Assembly: GCF_013327855.1 (NCBI RefSeq)
Contig: NZ_JABUMX010000001.1
Coordinates: 620,001-684,000 of the forward strand
Direction: 5' to 3'
From: Phyllobacterium pellucidum
Lineage (GTDB): Bacteria; Pseudomonadota; Alphaproteobacteria; Rhizobiales; Rhizobiaceae
DNA length: 64,000 nucleotides
Part shown: positions 56,618 to 64,000 of the stretch, one piece after another
Position numbering within the stretch: position 1 is the first letter of the stretch
Layout: each line of letters starts with the position of its first letter
Notes under the pieces: generated by a model
Told to the model about the DNA's origin: nothing
What the model saw: the letters and a program-made list of their open reading frames with translations, nothing else
Databases searched by the model: none
Position numbers and translations under genes: made by a program

Positions 56618-57667
56618 TCAGAAGTTATAAGGGGCCATGTTATCGACCGTGACGCCAACCCAACCAGCGCCGTAGAGCAGGTTTGGCTTGGAAGCGTCGG
56701 GCGCTGTGAGGCTCGTATAGCCGGGAAGGCCGAGGTCGAGGCCGGGCTTGATCTCGGCATTCTTCTTTTCGAGCGCCATGACGGCAAGCTCGTTCATGGC
56801 ATAGCCGGCAACGGCGGGATCCCAGAACTGGATATACTGGATGTCGCCATTCTTCAGGTATTCACCGGCAACCGAAACCAGACCTGTTCCCGCGAAGAAG
56901 ACCTTGCCCTTCAGACCGCCCTCTGCGATCAGGCGCCCTGCCCCGGCCGAAGTCGGCATCGGCGCGCCAAGAATGCCGGTAACGTCCGGATAAGTGGTCA
57001 TCGCCTCTTTCAGCTTGTTGTAGTCCTGATTGGCGTCGTCATAGGTCTCGAGACGTTCGGTCGCCAGCGACATTTCAGGAAAGTTCTTCTTCTGATATTC
57101 GATGGCGCCGTCGATCCAGTCCATCTGCGACTTCGAGGTCAGGCTACCGACCGTCGCAAGATACTTGCCCTTGCCGCCCATGTTCTTGGCAAGCACTTCC
57201 ATGAGCTTGGCGCCATAGGCCTTGTTGTCGAAGGCTTCGAGCTCGTAATCGACATTGACGATGTTGGAGGCTTCATGGGCGATGACGACGATCCCGCGGT
57301 CGCGGGCCTTCTTCAGCACCGGCTCCACCGCCTCGACCGAGAACGGCACGATGCAGATGGCATCTACGCCCTGTGCGATCAGGTTTTCAACGATCTGGAC
57401 CTGCGCAGCAGCGTCGGCCTGGCTCGGCCCGACCATCCAGGTATCCATCCCGGTATCCGATTTGAACTGTTCAACGCCGGCGCGCATGCGGTCGAACCAG
57501 GCAATGCCGTCGACCTTGACCACGGTGGCGATGGAATAGGTCTTGCCGCTAGCCGACGTGACATATTCCTTTTTGACTTTGGATGTATCGATCGGCCCTT
57601 CGGCCTTTGCCGGCGCGACAAGAGCCGCGACAATGGCGAGTGATGCGAGCAGTTTCTTCACAGGCAT
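56618..57667 (-). CDS. Sugar ABC importer periplasmic binding protein (LsrB/RhaS-like)
   Basis: A 349-residue periplasmic binding protein with a signal peptide (MPVKKLLASLAIVAALVAP then AKA, cleaved near residue 22). It is a type I (ribose-like) binding protein with the LsrB layout: VVKVDGIAWFDRM at the first strand, AQGVDAICIVPFSVEAVEPV, and the C-terminal YIQFWDPAVAGYAMNEL and DNMAPYNF. By eye, the autoinducer-2 contacts of LsrB are only partly kept (the first Lys is, the DQ pair is not), so a different sugar is likely. AAGGAGGAT precedes the ATG. It is the first gene of the operon. Confidence 0.85.
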   Translation of the reverse strand: MPVKKLLASLAIVAALVAPAKAEGPIDTSKVKKEYVTSASGKTYSIATVVKVDGIAWFDRMRAGVEQFKSDTGMDTWMVGPSQADAAAQVQIVENLIAQGVDAICIVPFSVEAVEPVLKKARDRGIVVIAHEASNIVNVDYELEAFDNKAYGAKLMEVLAKNMGGKGKYLATVGSLTSKSQMDWIDGAIEYQKKNFPEMSLATERLETYDDANQDYNKLKEAMTTYPDVTGILGAPMPTSAGAGRLIAEGGLKGKVFFAGTGLVSVAGEYLKNGDIQYIQFWDPAVAGYAMNELAVMALEKKNAEIKPGLDLGLPGYTSLTAPDASKPNLLYGAGWVGVTVDNMAPYNF

Positions 57668-57869
57668 ATCCTCCTTGGTTGTTGCCCAAACCGTGCGGAA
57701 TAGCATAGCCACCCGCCGACCTTTCGAAGTGTCAGGAAGAAAACTGGAGGCAAACGATCAAACCACGCGGCATTGCGCGCCGCGACCTTGGTTCTGCCTT
57801 GCCGATCTTCGCGCCGGACCACTCCCGTCCAGATGCGAATGCTCACTCCCTGCGATTCATACTTACGTG

Positions 57870-57883
57870 ATGAAACGTTTCAT
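57870..57883. promoter_or_regulatory. LacI-type palindromic operator upstream of the sugar operon
   Basis: A perfect 14-base palindrome, ATGAAAC-GTTTCAT, with the central CG typical of LacI/RbsR-family sites, lies about 200 bases upstream of the binding-protein start. It is the only clear feature in the 362-base gap 57668-58029, besides an AT-rich stretch near 57930-57965. No LacI-type regulator gene is in the window. Confidence 0.55.
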
Positions 57884-58029
57884 TCAACATTCAAGATGAT
57901 GCGGCAGTTGTCAATATGGAAGCGACGCATGGAACAAATGTTATTTGAAATGTTAAAGTGTATGCAATTCAGGGGTGCAGAACGGTCGATGTTCGCGTAC
58001 CGAGGCCAAGATTTCCGTGATGTCCGCGA

Positions 58030-58104
58030 TGGCTGGGGCGCCTGGATTCGAACCAGGGAATGGCGGTACCAAAAACCGCTGCCTTACCACTTGGCTACGC
58101 CCCA
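58030..58104 (-). tRNA. tRNA-Gln (anticodon TTG)
   Basis: A minus-strand cloverleaf of 75 bases with acceptor TGGGGCG, D arm, anticodon stem GCGGT/ACCGC with loop TTTTGGT (anticodon TTG), T arm containing TTCGAAT and an encoded CCA end. It reads CAA codons. It lies between the sugar operon and the glycosyltransferase gene. Confidence 0.96.
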
Positions 58105-58274
58105 AAATCTTGCTGTCTATCCAGGCGAAGCGCCCGACCGCGCGGCCTTATAACCTCTGGCTCGGGGTTGCGCAACGTGAATGATCGGCCATTTGTCGCT
58201 CTTCGCAATTGTTTCCATATAATTTTCGTGACAAGGGTGACTTCGAATTCACGCCGTTCCGAACGAGGCCCGGA

Positions 58275-59282
58275 TTGCCCTTTGCTGTATTGCTTGCGCC
58301 ATTCATCGCCACCGCCATCGGCGCTGCCATACTGCTTGCGGCCATCATAAGGCTCCTGCCGAGCAATTTCCTCGGCGCTACCATTACGGAGCGGTCCAAC
58401 CATACGCAGCCGGCGCGCCAGCTTGGCGGCCTTGCCATTATCCCGGCAGTCCTCCTGGCGCTGTGGATATTCGGCCCGGCAGCCGGTCTCGACTGGCGAT
58501 TTCTTGCCTTGAGCAGCGCCGCCGCCCTTATCCTTTGGGTCACCGGGTTTTTCGACGACCGCCATCATCTGCCCGAAAGCGTCCGGCTGATCGCACAATT
58601 TCTCGCGGCCGGAATAGCCGTCTATGGCCTCGGCAGTGAATTCCGGCTGCTGCCCGACCTCCTGCCGTTCGCCGTCGAGAGGCTGCTCCTTGCCTTTGCG
58701 CTCGTCTATTTCATCAACCTCACCAACTTCATGGACGGTCTCGACCTGATGGTCGTCTCCGGGCTTGGCATACCGCTGGCGCTGGCTGCGGTTCTTGCGG
58801 CGATCGGCCTCGTGGCTTCGGGTACGGGCGTGCTTGCCGCCTGCCTCGCAGGAGGCCTCTTGGGATTTGCCCTGTTTAACCGCCCGAAAGCGCTGGTTTT
58901 TCTCGGCGATTCCGGCAGCCTGCCGATCGGGCTTTTGAGCGGGCTTGCCTTCTTCCTGGTTGCCCGCGACCTTTCAATCGCCGCCGGCCTGCTTTTGCCG
59001 CTGTTCTTTATCGCCGACGCCACATCGACGCTGTTCATGCGGCTTGCGGCGCGCGAGAACATTCTCGCTGCCCACTCCAAGCATGCCTATCAGATCGCCA
59101 AGCGGTCGGGCTGGTCGGTCTGGCAAATCGTTACCTGCGTCGGCGCACTGAATTTCATCCTCGGCATCTGCGCCTTCCTGACATTCGATGGCGGGCTTGT
59201 TGCGGCCGGCGCAATTTGCGCCGGGCTGCTGGGGGTGACGTTCCTGCTGTCGCGCTTTCGCCGTGCTGGACCACGTATTTAA
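58275..59282 (+). CDS. Undecaprenyl-phosphate sugar-1-phosphate transferase (WecA/WbkF-like)
   Basis: A polytopic glycosyltransferase-4 family protein of about 335 residues with ten or eleven helices. The family's Asp and His motifs are present: GFFDDRHHLPES, FINLTNFMDGLDLM, FLGDSGSLPIGL and HSKHAYQIAKRSG. It transfers a sugar-1-phosphate to undecaprenyl phosphate to begin an O-antigen or other polysaccharide. The neighbour is a WbkD-type dehydratase, as next to WbkF in Brucella, where the pair is linked to N-acetylquinovosamine. The start is uncertain: no ATG is available in frame near the first helix; a TTG at 58275 with GAGG seven bases upstream is the best candidate. Confidence 0.82.
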   Translation: MPFAVLLAPFIATAIGAAILLAAIIRLLPSNFLGATITERSNHTQPARQLGGLAIIPAVLLALWIFGPAAGLDWRFLALSSAAALILWVTGFFDDRHHLPESVRLIAQFLAAGIAVYGLGSEFRLLPDLLPFAVERLLLAFALVYFINLTNFMDGLDLMVVSGLGIPLALAAVLAAIGLVASGTGVLAACLAGGLLGFALFNRPKALVFLGDSGSLPIGLLSGLAFFLVARDLSIAAGLLLPLFFIADATSTLFMRLAARENILAAHSKHAYQIAKRSGWSVWQIVTCVGALNFILGICAFLTFDGGLVAAGAICAGLLGVTFLLSRFRRAGPRI

Positions 59283-61147
59283 GACGTTGCGCGCTCGTAG
59301 AGCAGCTTGCGGACGCCTTCCGTATCGCGCCGCTCGATCAGAAGCTGTAGTTCTGCCACGGCATCCGGCAGGTGGTCGGCGGCATTGGACCGACGCTGGG
59401 CGCGCAGGATTTTAGTGTGGCTCGTCGACCCGACGCCGGTGGGATCGTAGAACAGTTCCTCATGCAGCTTTTCACCGTCGCGAATGCCCACCGTGACGAT
59501 CTCGATGTCGCCATCGGGGTTGCTGCTGTCCTTCACCGACAGTCCGGCGAGCAGGATCATGTTTTCGGCAAGATCGCGGATACGCACCGGTTCGCCCATT
59601 TCCAGCAGCAATATGTCGCCGCCCTCAGAAAGCGCGCCGGCCTGGATGATGAGCTCGGCAGCTTCGCGCACGGACATGAAATAGCGGGTCATGTCGTCAT
59701 GGGTAACCGTCAGCGGCCCGCCCTGCGCGATCTGCTCGCGAAAGAGCGGCACCACCGACCCGCTTGAACCGATGACATTGCCGAAACGGACCGAAGCAAA
59801 TATCTGCCCGGTCCCCTGCTCCCTGGCGATATCGCCCTGATGCCGTACGATAAGTTCCGCCCAGCGCTTGGTTGCTCCCATGACATTGGAAGGCCGAACG
59901 GCCTTGTCGGACGAGATCAGCACGAAGTTTCGCACTCCGGCCTGTTGTGACATTGCGGCCAGCACATCGGTGCCGATGACATTGTTGCGCGCGCCCTCGA
60001 CGACGTTCTCTTCGACAAGCGGCACATGCTTGTAGGCGGCGCAATGGTAGACATTTTCAACCTTGTGCTCGGCGAGTAGCGCGCGGATCAGCGAAGCATC
60101 GCTGATCGAACCAAGCGCCGGAACGATCACGCAATCGGTCATGCCCGCCAGCTCGCGCTGGAGCTGGTAGATGCTGTGCTCGTTGACATCGAAGACAATG
60201 AGCTTGGCGGGCGCAAGCTTGACGATGGTGCGGCAAAGCTCCGAGCCGATCGAGCCGCCGGCGCCGGTAACAAGGATTACCCGGCCTTCCACGGTCTTGT
60301 CGAGCAGCGTCGGGTCGGCCGGAACGGGCGAGCGGCCGAGGAGGTCGTCAATGTCGATATCACGCAGGTGGCTGACCAGATACTTGCCGGCCGTGAGGTC
60401 GGAGATGGCCGGGAGAATACGAACCTTGACGTCCAGAGCCTTCAATCGACCGATCAGCCGGCGACGCTCGATGCCGCTCAGCGATGATGTCGTGACGATC
60501 AGTTCGCTGATACCGAAATTATCGATCAGCGTTTCAAGGTGCTGCGTGGGGTAGACGCGGATACCGAGGATATCCATGCCGTGCAGGCTCCGGTCGTCGT
60601 CGATGAAACCGGCAACGGATACTTCGTTCTGGCTGCGCAGCGCATTGGCAAGCTGGCGTCCCGCATCGCCCGCACCGAAAATCAGACATTGCCGCGCCAT
60701 GAGCTTGTCGCGCAGTGCACTCCACAGCAGCCATTTGGCGCCGAAGCGGCTGCCGCAGATGATGCCAATGCTCAGCACCCAATAGAGGAAGGGAATAGCG
60801 CGCGGCACGCCCTCTGCGCCGGTCATGAGCGTCAGGAACGCCAGGCAGACCCAGAGAATGACAGAGATGGTCACGGCCTGGATCATTGTCCAGATGGCCT
60901 TGTCCGGCAGGTAGCGGATGACGGCGCGATAGAGTCCGAAGCGGATGAACACCGGCAGCCCGATCAGCGGCGCGGCAACCATCAAAAGTGCCTGTTCGCT
61001 GTTGGGGATGAAGAACGTGCCAAATCGCAGCAGATAGCTGAGCCAAACGGCAAAGGTCAGCGCGATCACGTCGAATACGACCAGGATCAGTTGCTTGTAA
61101 CGACGCGGCATCATCGAGACGCCCTGCCGAAAATTTTCCAGTGTCAT
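59279..61147 (-). CDS. Membrane nucleotide-sugar 4,6-dehydratase (CapD/WbkD-like)
   Basis: A 622-residue protein with four N-terminal membrane helices, a first Rossmann-like domain (about 130-260; IFGAGDAGRQLANALRS) and a second extended-SDR catalytic domain (about 280-590) with GAGGSIGSELCRTIV and ISSDKAVRPSNVMGATKRWAE (core: SSDKAVRPSNVMGATKR). Met replaces the usual catalytic Tyr before the Lys, as in PglF, WbpM and FlaA1. It should turn UDP-GlcNAc into the 4-keto-6-deoxy sugar for N-acetylquinovosamine or a similar sugar. The ATG at 61147 follows GAGGA. Its 3' end overlaps the convergent transferase gene by four bases. Confidence 0.88.
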   Translation of the reverse strand: MTLENFRQGVSMMPRRYKQLILVVFDVIALTFAVWLSYLLRFGTFFIPNSEQALLMVAAPLIGLPVFIRFGLYRAVIRYLPDKAIWTMIQAVTISVILWVCLAFLTLMTGAEGVPRAIPFLYWVLSIGIICGSRFGAKWLLWSALRDKLMARQCLIFGAGDAGRQLANALRSQNEVSVAGFIDDDRSLHGMDILGIRVYPTQHLETLIDNFGISELIVTTSSLSGIERRRLIGRLKALDVKVRILPAISDLTAGKYLVSHLRDIDIDDLLGRSPVPADPTLLDKTVEGRVILVTGAGGSIGSELCRTIVKLAPAKLIVFDVNEHSIYQLQRELAGMTDCVIVPALGSISDASLIRALLAEHKVENVYHCAAYKHVPLVEENVVEGARNNVIGTDVLAAMSQQAGVRNFVLISSDKAVRPSNVMGATKRWAELIVRHQGDIAREQGTGQIFASVRFGNVIGSSGSVVPLFREQIAQGGPLTVTHDDMTRYFMSVREAAELIIQAGALSEGGDILLLEMGEPVRIRDLAENMILLAGLSVKDSSNPDGDIEIVTVGIRDGEKLHEELFYDPTGVGSTSHTKILRAQRRSNAADHLPDAVAELQLLIERRDTEGVRKLLYERATS

Positions 61148-61407
61148 TGATCCTCGATGTTCACGACATGCAGACGGGCTTGATAAGGGACAGACGTTCA
61201 AAAGCACCTTTGCGCAAGGGATGAGCCGGCCAGGCGTCTCGCCCTACAACGGAACCCCAAACGGACGCAAGACCAGTAACATAGGGCTACATAAATGCAA
61301 TGACCGGCAGCTCGTCAATCAATCACCATGTGCATCGCCGGTTTATCCAACACAATCACAACGGCTATACTGTCCCGGCAATGGCGAAGCGCGGAAAGGA
61401 CAGCCAC

Positions 61408-62610
61408 ATGGATCAGACGTCGAACCTCAAATTGCCCTACATCGCCCCCTCGCAGGCGCAAAAGCATGTAACGCACAACGAGGCGATACGCGCGCTCGAT
61501 GCTCTGGTGCAATTATCGGTGTTGAATAGCAATGCGCAGGCGGCGCCATCCAATCCCGCTGAAGGCGACCGCTACATTATCGGATCCGGGGCAAGCGGGG
61601 CCTGGGCCGGCAAGGATCAGCAGGTCGCCGCCTTTCAGGATGGTGCATGGGCGTTCTTTCAGCCCCTTGAGGGCTGGTCCGCATGGATCGCCAAGACCGC
61701 GAACTTCCTTGTGTTTACGAATGGCGCTTGGAAGGCCGCTGCAAGCGGTGGTACCAATCCCGTGAATGCGGTCGGCATCCAGACTGTCGCGGATGATACG
61801 AACCGCCTCGCCGTGAAAAGTCCGGCATCACTGTTCGACCACGCGGGCACGAGCCATCAAATCAAGATCAACAAGTCCGACGACAACCAGGCAGCGTCGC
61901 TCCTCTTCCAGTCGAACTATCAGGGCCGCGCCGAAATGGGCACGTTGTGGGGCCGCGACTTCCGTATCAAGACCAGTGCGGACGGCAGTAGCTGGCGCGA
62001 TGTCATGATCGCCGACAATGCGACCGGCGTCGTGCGCTTCCCCAATGGCATTGCCAGCGCTGCCACCGGTAAACGCCTTTCCGGGCTTGTATTTTTGCCG
62101 GCCGGGCCCGATGCGACGATCTATCAAATGCCGGGCAGCGCCACGCCGGCCGCCGCCAAGGTCGCCTCGATCGCCGCCGACATCATCACGCTCGCTGCCA
62201 ATAGCGCCGTGAGCTTGTTTGGAACGGCCATGCGCGACGTCGCGATGGTCCGGCTCTGGAATGTCACCAAATCGCCAGCCCAGTCGGCCTGGGTCAAATG
62301 GGACACGGCCCTCAACGGACTTCAGGTCGTAAACGCCGATCATATCAAGCAATGGGCCTCCGGCGATGCGCTGCAGATCGTCGATCCGGTCAAAAAGACA
62401 ATCGCTATCGATATCTCGCCGCTGATGCAAAAGCGGCTCGGCGGCGTGTTCGCACAGGACGGTGTGCTGCTAACGATCGTCAATTCGGGCAATTCCGTCG
62501 GCAGCCTCGTTCTGCCAAGTTCCGATCCGTCACCTCAGTCCGGAGCGAACCTCGTCTATTTCCGCGGCGATGAGGCGCGCGTGTTCAACATCGCCGGTGT
62601 CTATGGCTGA
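61408..62610 (+). CDS. DUF2793 domain protein (phage-tail-like)
   Basis: A 400-residue protein starting MDQTSNLKLPYIAPSQAQKH, the typical DUF2793 N terminus, followed by GDRYIIGSGASGAW and a beta-rich, Gly/Ser/Asn-rich body. DUF2793 proteins occur in prophages and gene-transfer-agent or polysaccharide clusters of alphaproteobacteria and are probably beta-stranded surface or tail components; no function has been shown. No other phage gene is visible here, so it is either an isolated remnant or a host-adopted protein. AAAGGA precedes the ATG. Its stop abuts the uraH stop with no gap. Confidence 0.7.
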   Translation: MDQTSNLKLPYIAPSQAQKHVTHNEAIRALDALVQLSVLNSNAQAAPSNPAEGDRYIIGSGASGAWAGKDQQVAAFQDGAWAFFQPLEGWSAWIAKTANFLVFTNGAWKAAASGGTNPVNAVGIQTVADDTNRLAVKSPASLFDHAGTSHQIKINKSDDNQAASLLFQSNYQGRAEMGTLWGRDFRIKTSADGSSWRDVMIADNATGVVRFPNGIASAATGKRLSGLVFLPAGPDATIYQMPGSATPAAAKVASIAADIITLAANSAVSLFGTAMRDVAMVRLWNVTKSPAQSAWVKWDTALNGLQVVNADHIKQWASGDALQIVDPVKKTIAIDISPLMQKRLGGVFAQDGVLLTIVNSGNSVGSLVLPSSDPSPQSGANLVYFRGDEARVFNIAGVYG

Positions 62611-62964
62611 TCAACTGCCCCGATAGGTCGAATAGGACCAGGGAGTGACCAGAAGCGGCACGTGATAATTTGCGTTCGTGTCGGCAATCGCGAAGCGTAT
62701 CGGCACATCGTCGAGAAAAGCCGGGGTGTCGAGCGCAACGAGCTTGTGCTTGAAATATTCCTCGACGAAAAACGTCAGTTCGTAGCGGCCGACCGCTATC
62801 TCGTCCGCGGAAAGGAGGGGCTTGTCGGTGCGGCCATCCGCGTTGGTAACGGCGGTTTTGAGCAGGACAGGCCCGCCCTCCTCGATACGATGGAGTGTCA
62901 GGGCCATCCCGTCCGCGGGCTTTCCGGCGGAATTATCGAGAACATGCGTGGATAACTTTCCCAT
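62611..62964 (-). CDS. uraH: 5-Hydroxyisourate hydrolase (transthyretin-related)
   Basis: Hydrolyses 5-hydroxyisourate, the product of urate oxidation, to OHCU. The 117 residues carry the catalytic motifs of the transthyretin-like family: the N-terminal THVLDN (His6), the Arg in VGRYELTFF, and the C-terminal YRGS tetrapeptide. It functions as a tetramer in the cytoplasm. It lies nine bases after uraD and is the last gene of the purine-degradation operon. Confidence 0.93.
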   Translation of the reverse strand: MGKLSTHVLDNSAGKPADGMALTLHRIEEGGPVLLKTAVTNADGRTDKPLLSADEIAVGRYELTFFVEEYFKHKLVALDTPAFLDDVPIRFAIADTNANYHVPLLVTPWSYSTYRGS

Positions 62965-62973
62965 GTGAGGTCC

Positions 62974-63477
62974 TTAAGTGATCAAATCGTGCAAGCGAAA
63001 CCGCGCAATCAGCGCGATCTGCCGTAAAGCTTCGGCGACTTCCTCGCCGGCATTGTGATCGAGGCGCTGGCGAAACGCCGCCATGATCGAGTGCTTGTTA
63101 TGGCCGCGCACGGCAAGGATAAATGGAAAACCGAACCTGCTCTGATACGCGTTGTTGAGACGATGGAACTCCTCGAATTCCTCGTCGGTCAGCCGGTCAA
63201 GTCCGGCTCCGCGCTGTTCGCTGGTTGATTCGACGGTAAGACTGCCCTGGCGCGCCGCCTTCCCTGCCAAATCCGGATGCGCACGGATCAAGCCCAATTG
63301 TGCCGCCTGACCGGCCTTTTCGACGGCGACGACCATGGCGCCGTGCAGGATCTCGACGCTGGTGAATGGCCGCTGGCCGGCGACCGCCTCGGCGACCCAC
63401 GGCGAATGTTCGAAGACACCGCCGAGCGCGCCAACGAATTCCTCCGTGCTGGCACTGTTCAGTTGTTCAAGCCTCAT
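62974..63477 (-). CDS. uraD: OHCU decarboxylase
   Basis: Converts OHCU to S-allantoin with decarboxylation. The 167 residues include the catalytic region LIRAHPDLAGKAA (His near residue 67), the SEQRGAGLDRL motif and the FGFPFILAVRGHNK segment. It follows the xanthine dehydrogenase gene by 12 bases and precedes uraH by nine, a standard arrangement for urate degradation. Confidence 0.93.
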   Translation of the reverse strand: MRLEQLNSASTEEFVGALGGVFEHSPWVAEAVAGQRPFTSVEILHGAMVVAVEKAGQAAQLGLIRAHPDLAGKAARQGSLTVESTSEQRGAGLDRLTDEEFEEFHRLNNAYQSRFGFPFILAVRGHNKHSIMAAFRQRLDHNAGEEVAEALRQIALIARFRLHDLIT

Positions 63478-63489
63478 GTCCCCTCCCTC

Positions 63490-64000
63490 TCAAGCTGTTC
63501 GGTTGGCTTTGGCCTCCCCTACTGACCGTAGAACATTTTCCGGCGTTGCCGGAGAATCGAGATACGGAACGCCTCCGTGGATCGAGGCGATAGCGTCGCG
63601 GATCGCCAGCCAGACCGAAATGCCGAGCATCAATGGTGGTTCGCCAATCGCCTTGGAGCGAAATACCGTCTCCTCCTGGTTCGGCATATTGTCGAGAATG
63701 CGGACGTTGAATTCGGGCGGAACGTCGCGCGATCCCGGTATCTTGTAGGTCGAAGGTCCGACGGTGCGCAATTTGCCGGCCTTGTCCCACCACAGTTCCT
63801 CGCAGGTAACCCAGCCCATGCCCTGCACGAAAGCGCCCTCGATCTGGCCAAGGTCGATGGCGGGATTGAGCGGCGAGCCGACGTCCTGAAGGATATCGGC
63901 CCTGAGGCAACGGGTCTCGCCGGTCAGCGTGTCGATCGCAACTTCAGCAACCGCTGCTCCGTAGCTGAAATAGAAGAACGGGCGGCCCTTCATCGTTTTG
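63490..64000 (-). CDS. xdhB: Xanthine dehydrogenase molybdopterin subunit, C-terminal part (runs off the window)
   Basis: The last ~170 residues of the large molybdopterin-binding subunit, which oxidises hypoxanthine and xanthine to urate. The gene continues past base 64000 with an open frame. The catalytic glutamate is in KAIGEPPLMLGISVW, and the region QVEGAFVQGMGW-type motif appears as GQIEGAFVQGMGWVTCEEL. GSPLNPAIDLGQ and STYKIPGSRDVPPEF are also characteristic. It heads the uraD-uraH operon, so the enzyme chain from xanthine to allantoin is encoded together, except the urate oxidase, which is not seen here. Confidence 0.92.
   Translation of the reverse strand, partial: KTMKGRPFFYFSYGAAVAEVAIDTLTGETRCLRADILQDVGSPLNPAIDLGQIEGAFVQGMGWVTCEELWWDKAGKLRTVGPSTYKIPGSRDVPPEFNVRILDNMPNQEETVFRSKAIGEPPLMLGISVWLAIRDAIASIHGGVPYLDSPATPENVLRSVGEAKANRTA

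Overview
The window looks like a chromosomal segment of an alphaproteobacterium of the order Rhizobiales, most like the Brucellaceae/Phyllobacteriaceae/Mesorhizobium side. The evidence is high GC with strong third-position bias, a bet operon carrying choline sulfatase, a Rhizobium etli-type asparaginase, a Mesorhizobium-type pyridoxamine-pyruvate transaminase, a pair resembling Brucella WbkF/WbkD, a TIGR03808-type Tat protein, and GC-rich tandem palindromic repeats. No rRNA, integrase, transposase or CRISPR array was seen. The assignment is by recognition only.

Layout. 1-6.4 kb: the 3' end of a sensor kinase, Fe-type superoxide dismutase, a branched-chain aminotransferase, a candidate small RNA with an anti-Shine-Dalgarno loop, an L,D-transpeptidase lipoprotein, a HerA-like ATPase, a small DUF2267-like protein behind a palindromic operator, and an SDR oxidoreductase. 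6.6-11.2 kb: both methylmalonyl-CoA mutase subunits and a CorA-type channel in tight array. 11.2-16.2 kb: an AbrB/Doc toxin-antitoxin pair with its operator, a divergent Gre-like factor, a Tat beta-helix protein, asparaginase and a thiolase. 16.3-21.7 kb: betI-betC-betA-betB with a perfect BetI-type operator, converting choline-O-sulfate to glycine betaine. 21.7-25.3 kb: a fused GDP-mannose enzyme, tRNA-Pro, and a lower-GC sulfotransferase-like gene.

25.4-31.6 kb: a six-gene minus-strand operon joining a pyridoxamine-pyruvate transaminase-like enzyme to a complete peptide/nickel-class ABC importer. 31.8-33.2 kb: a GST and exonuclease III. 33.4-40.2 kb: three plus-strand genes (transglutaminase + DUF2126 ligase, circularly permuted ATP-grasp + alpha-E, second transglutaminase) that form a conserved but biochemically uncharacterised predicted peptide-ligation system. 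40.2-43.6 kb: MgtC/SapB protein, HPII catalase, DUF427 protein.

43.7-48.0 kb: a cobalamin riboswitch, a hairpin covering the ribosome-binding site of a His-rich small ORF, and a BtuD/BtuF/BtuC-like importer whose permease gene is separated from the rest by about 1 kb of repeats. 48.0-51.8 kb: sulfate activation (cysD, fused cysNC) and cysQ. 52.0-57.9 kb: ribokinase and a sugar ABC importer with a LacI-type palindrome upstream. 58.0-61.1 kb: tRNA-Gln and a WbkF/WbkD-like O-antigen initiation pair. 61.4-64.0 kb: a DUF2793 protein and a urate-degradation operon (xdhB 3' part, uraD, uraH).

Genes within operons repeatedly overlap by ATGA (betI/betC, the dpp-like genes, cysD/cysN, the sugar permeases, the B12 importer), which points to translational coupling. 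Family assignments come from motif recognition; no database search was possible. Start codons were moved inward where a Shine-Dalgarno sequence and family length favoured it.
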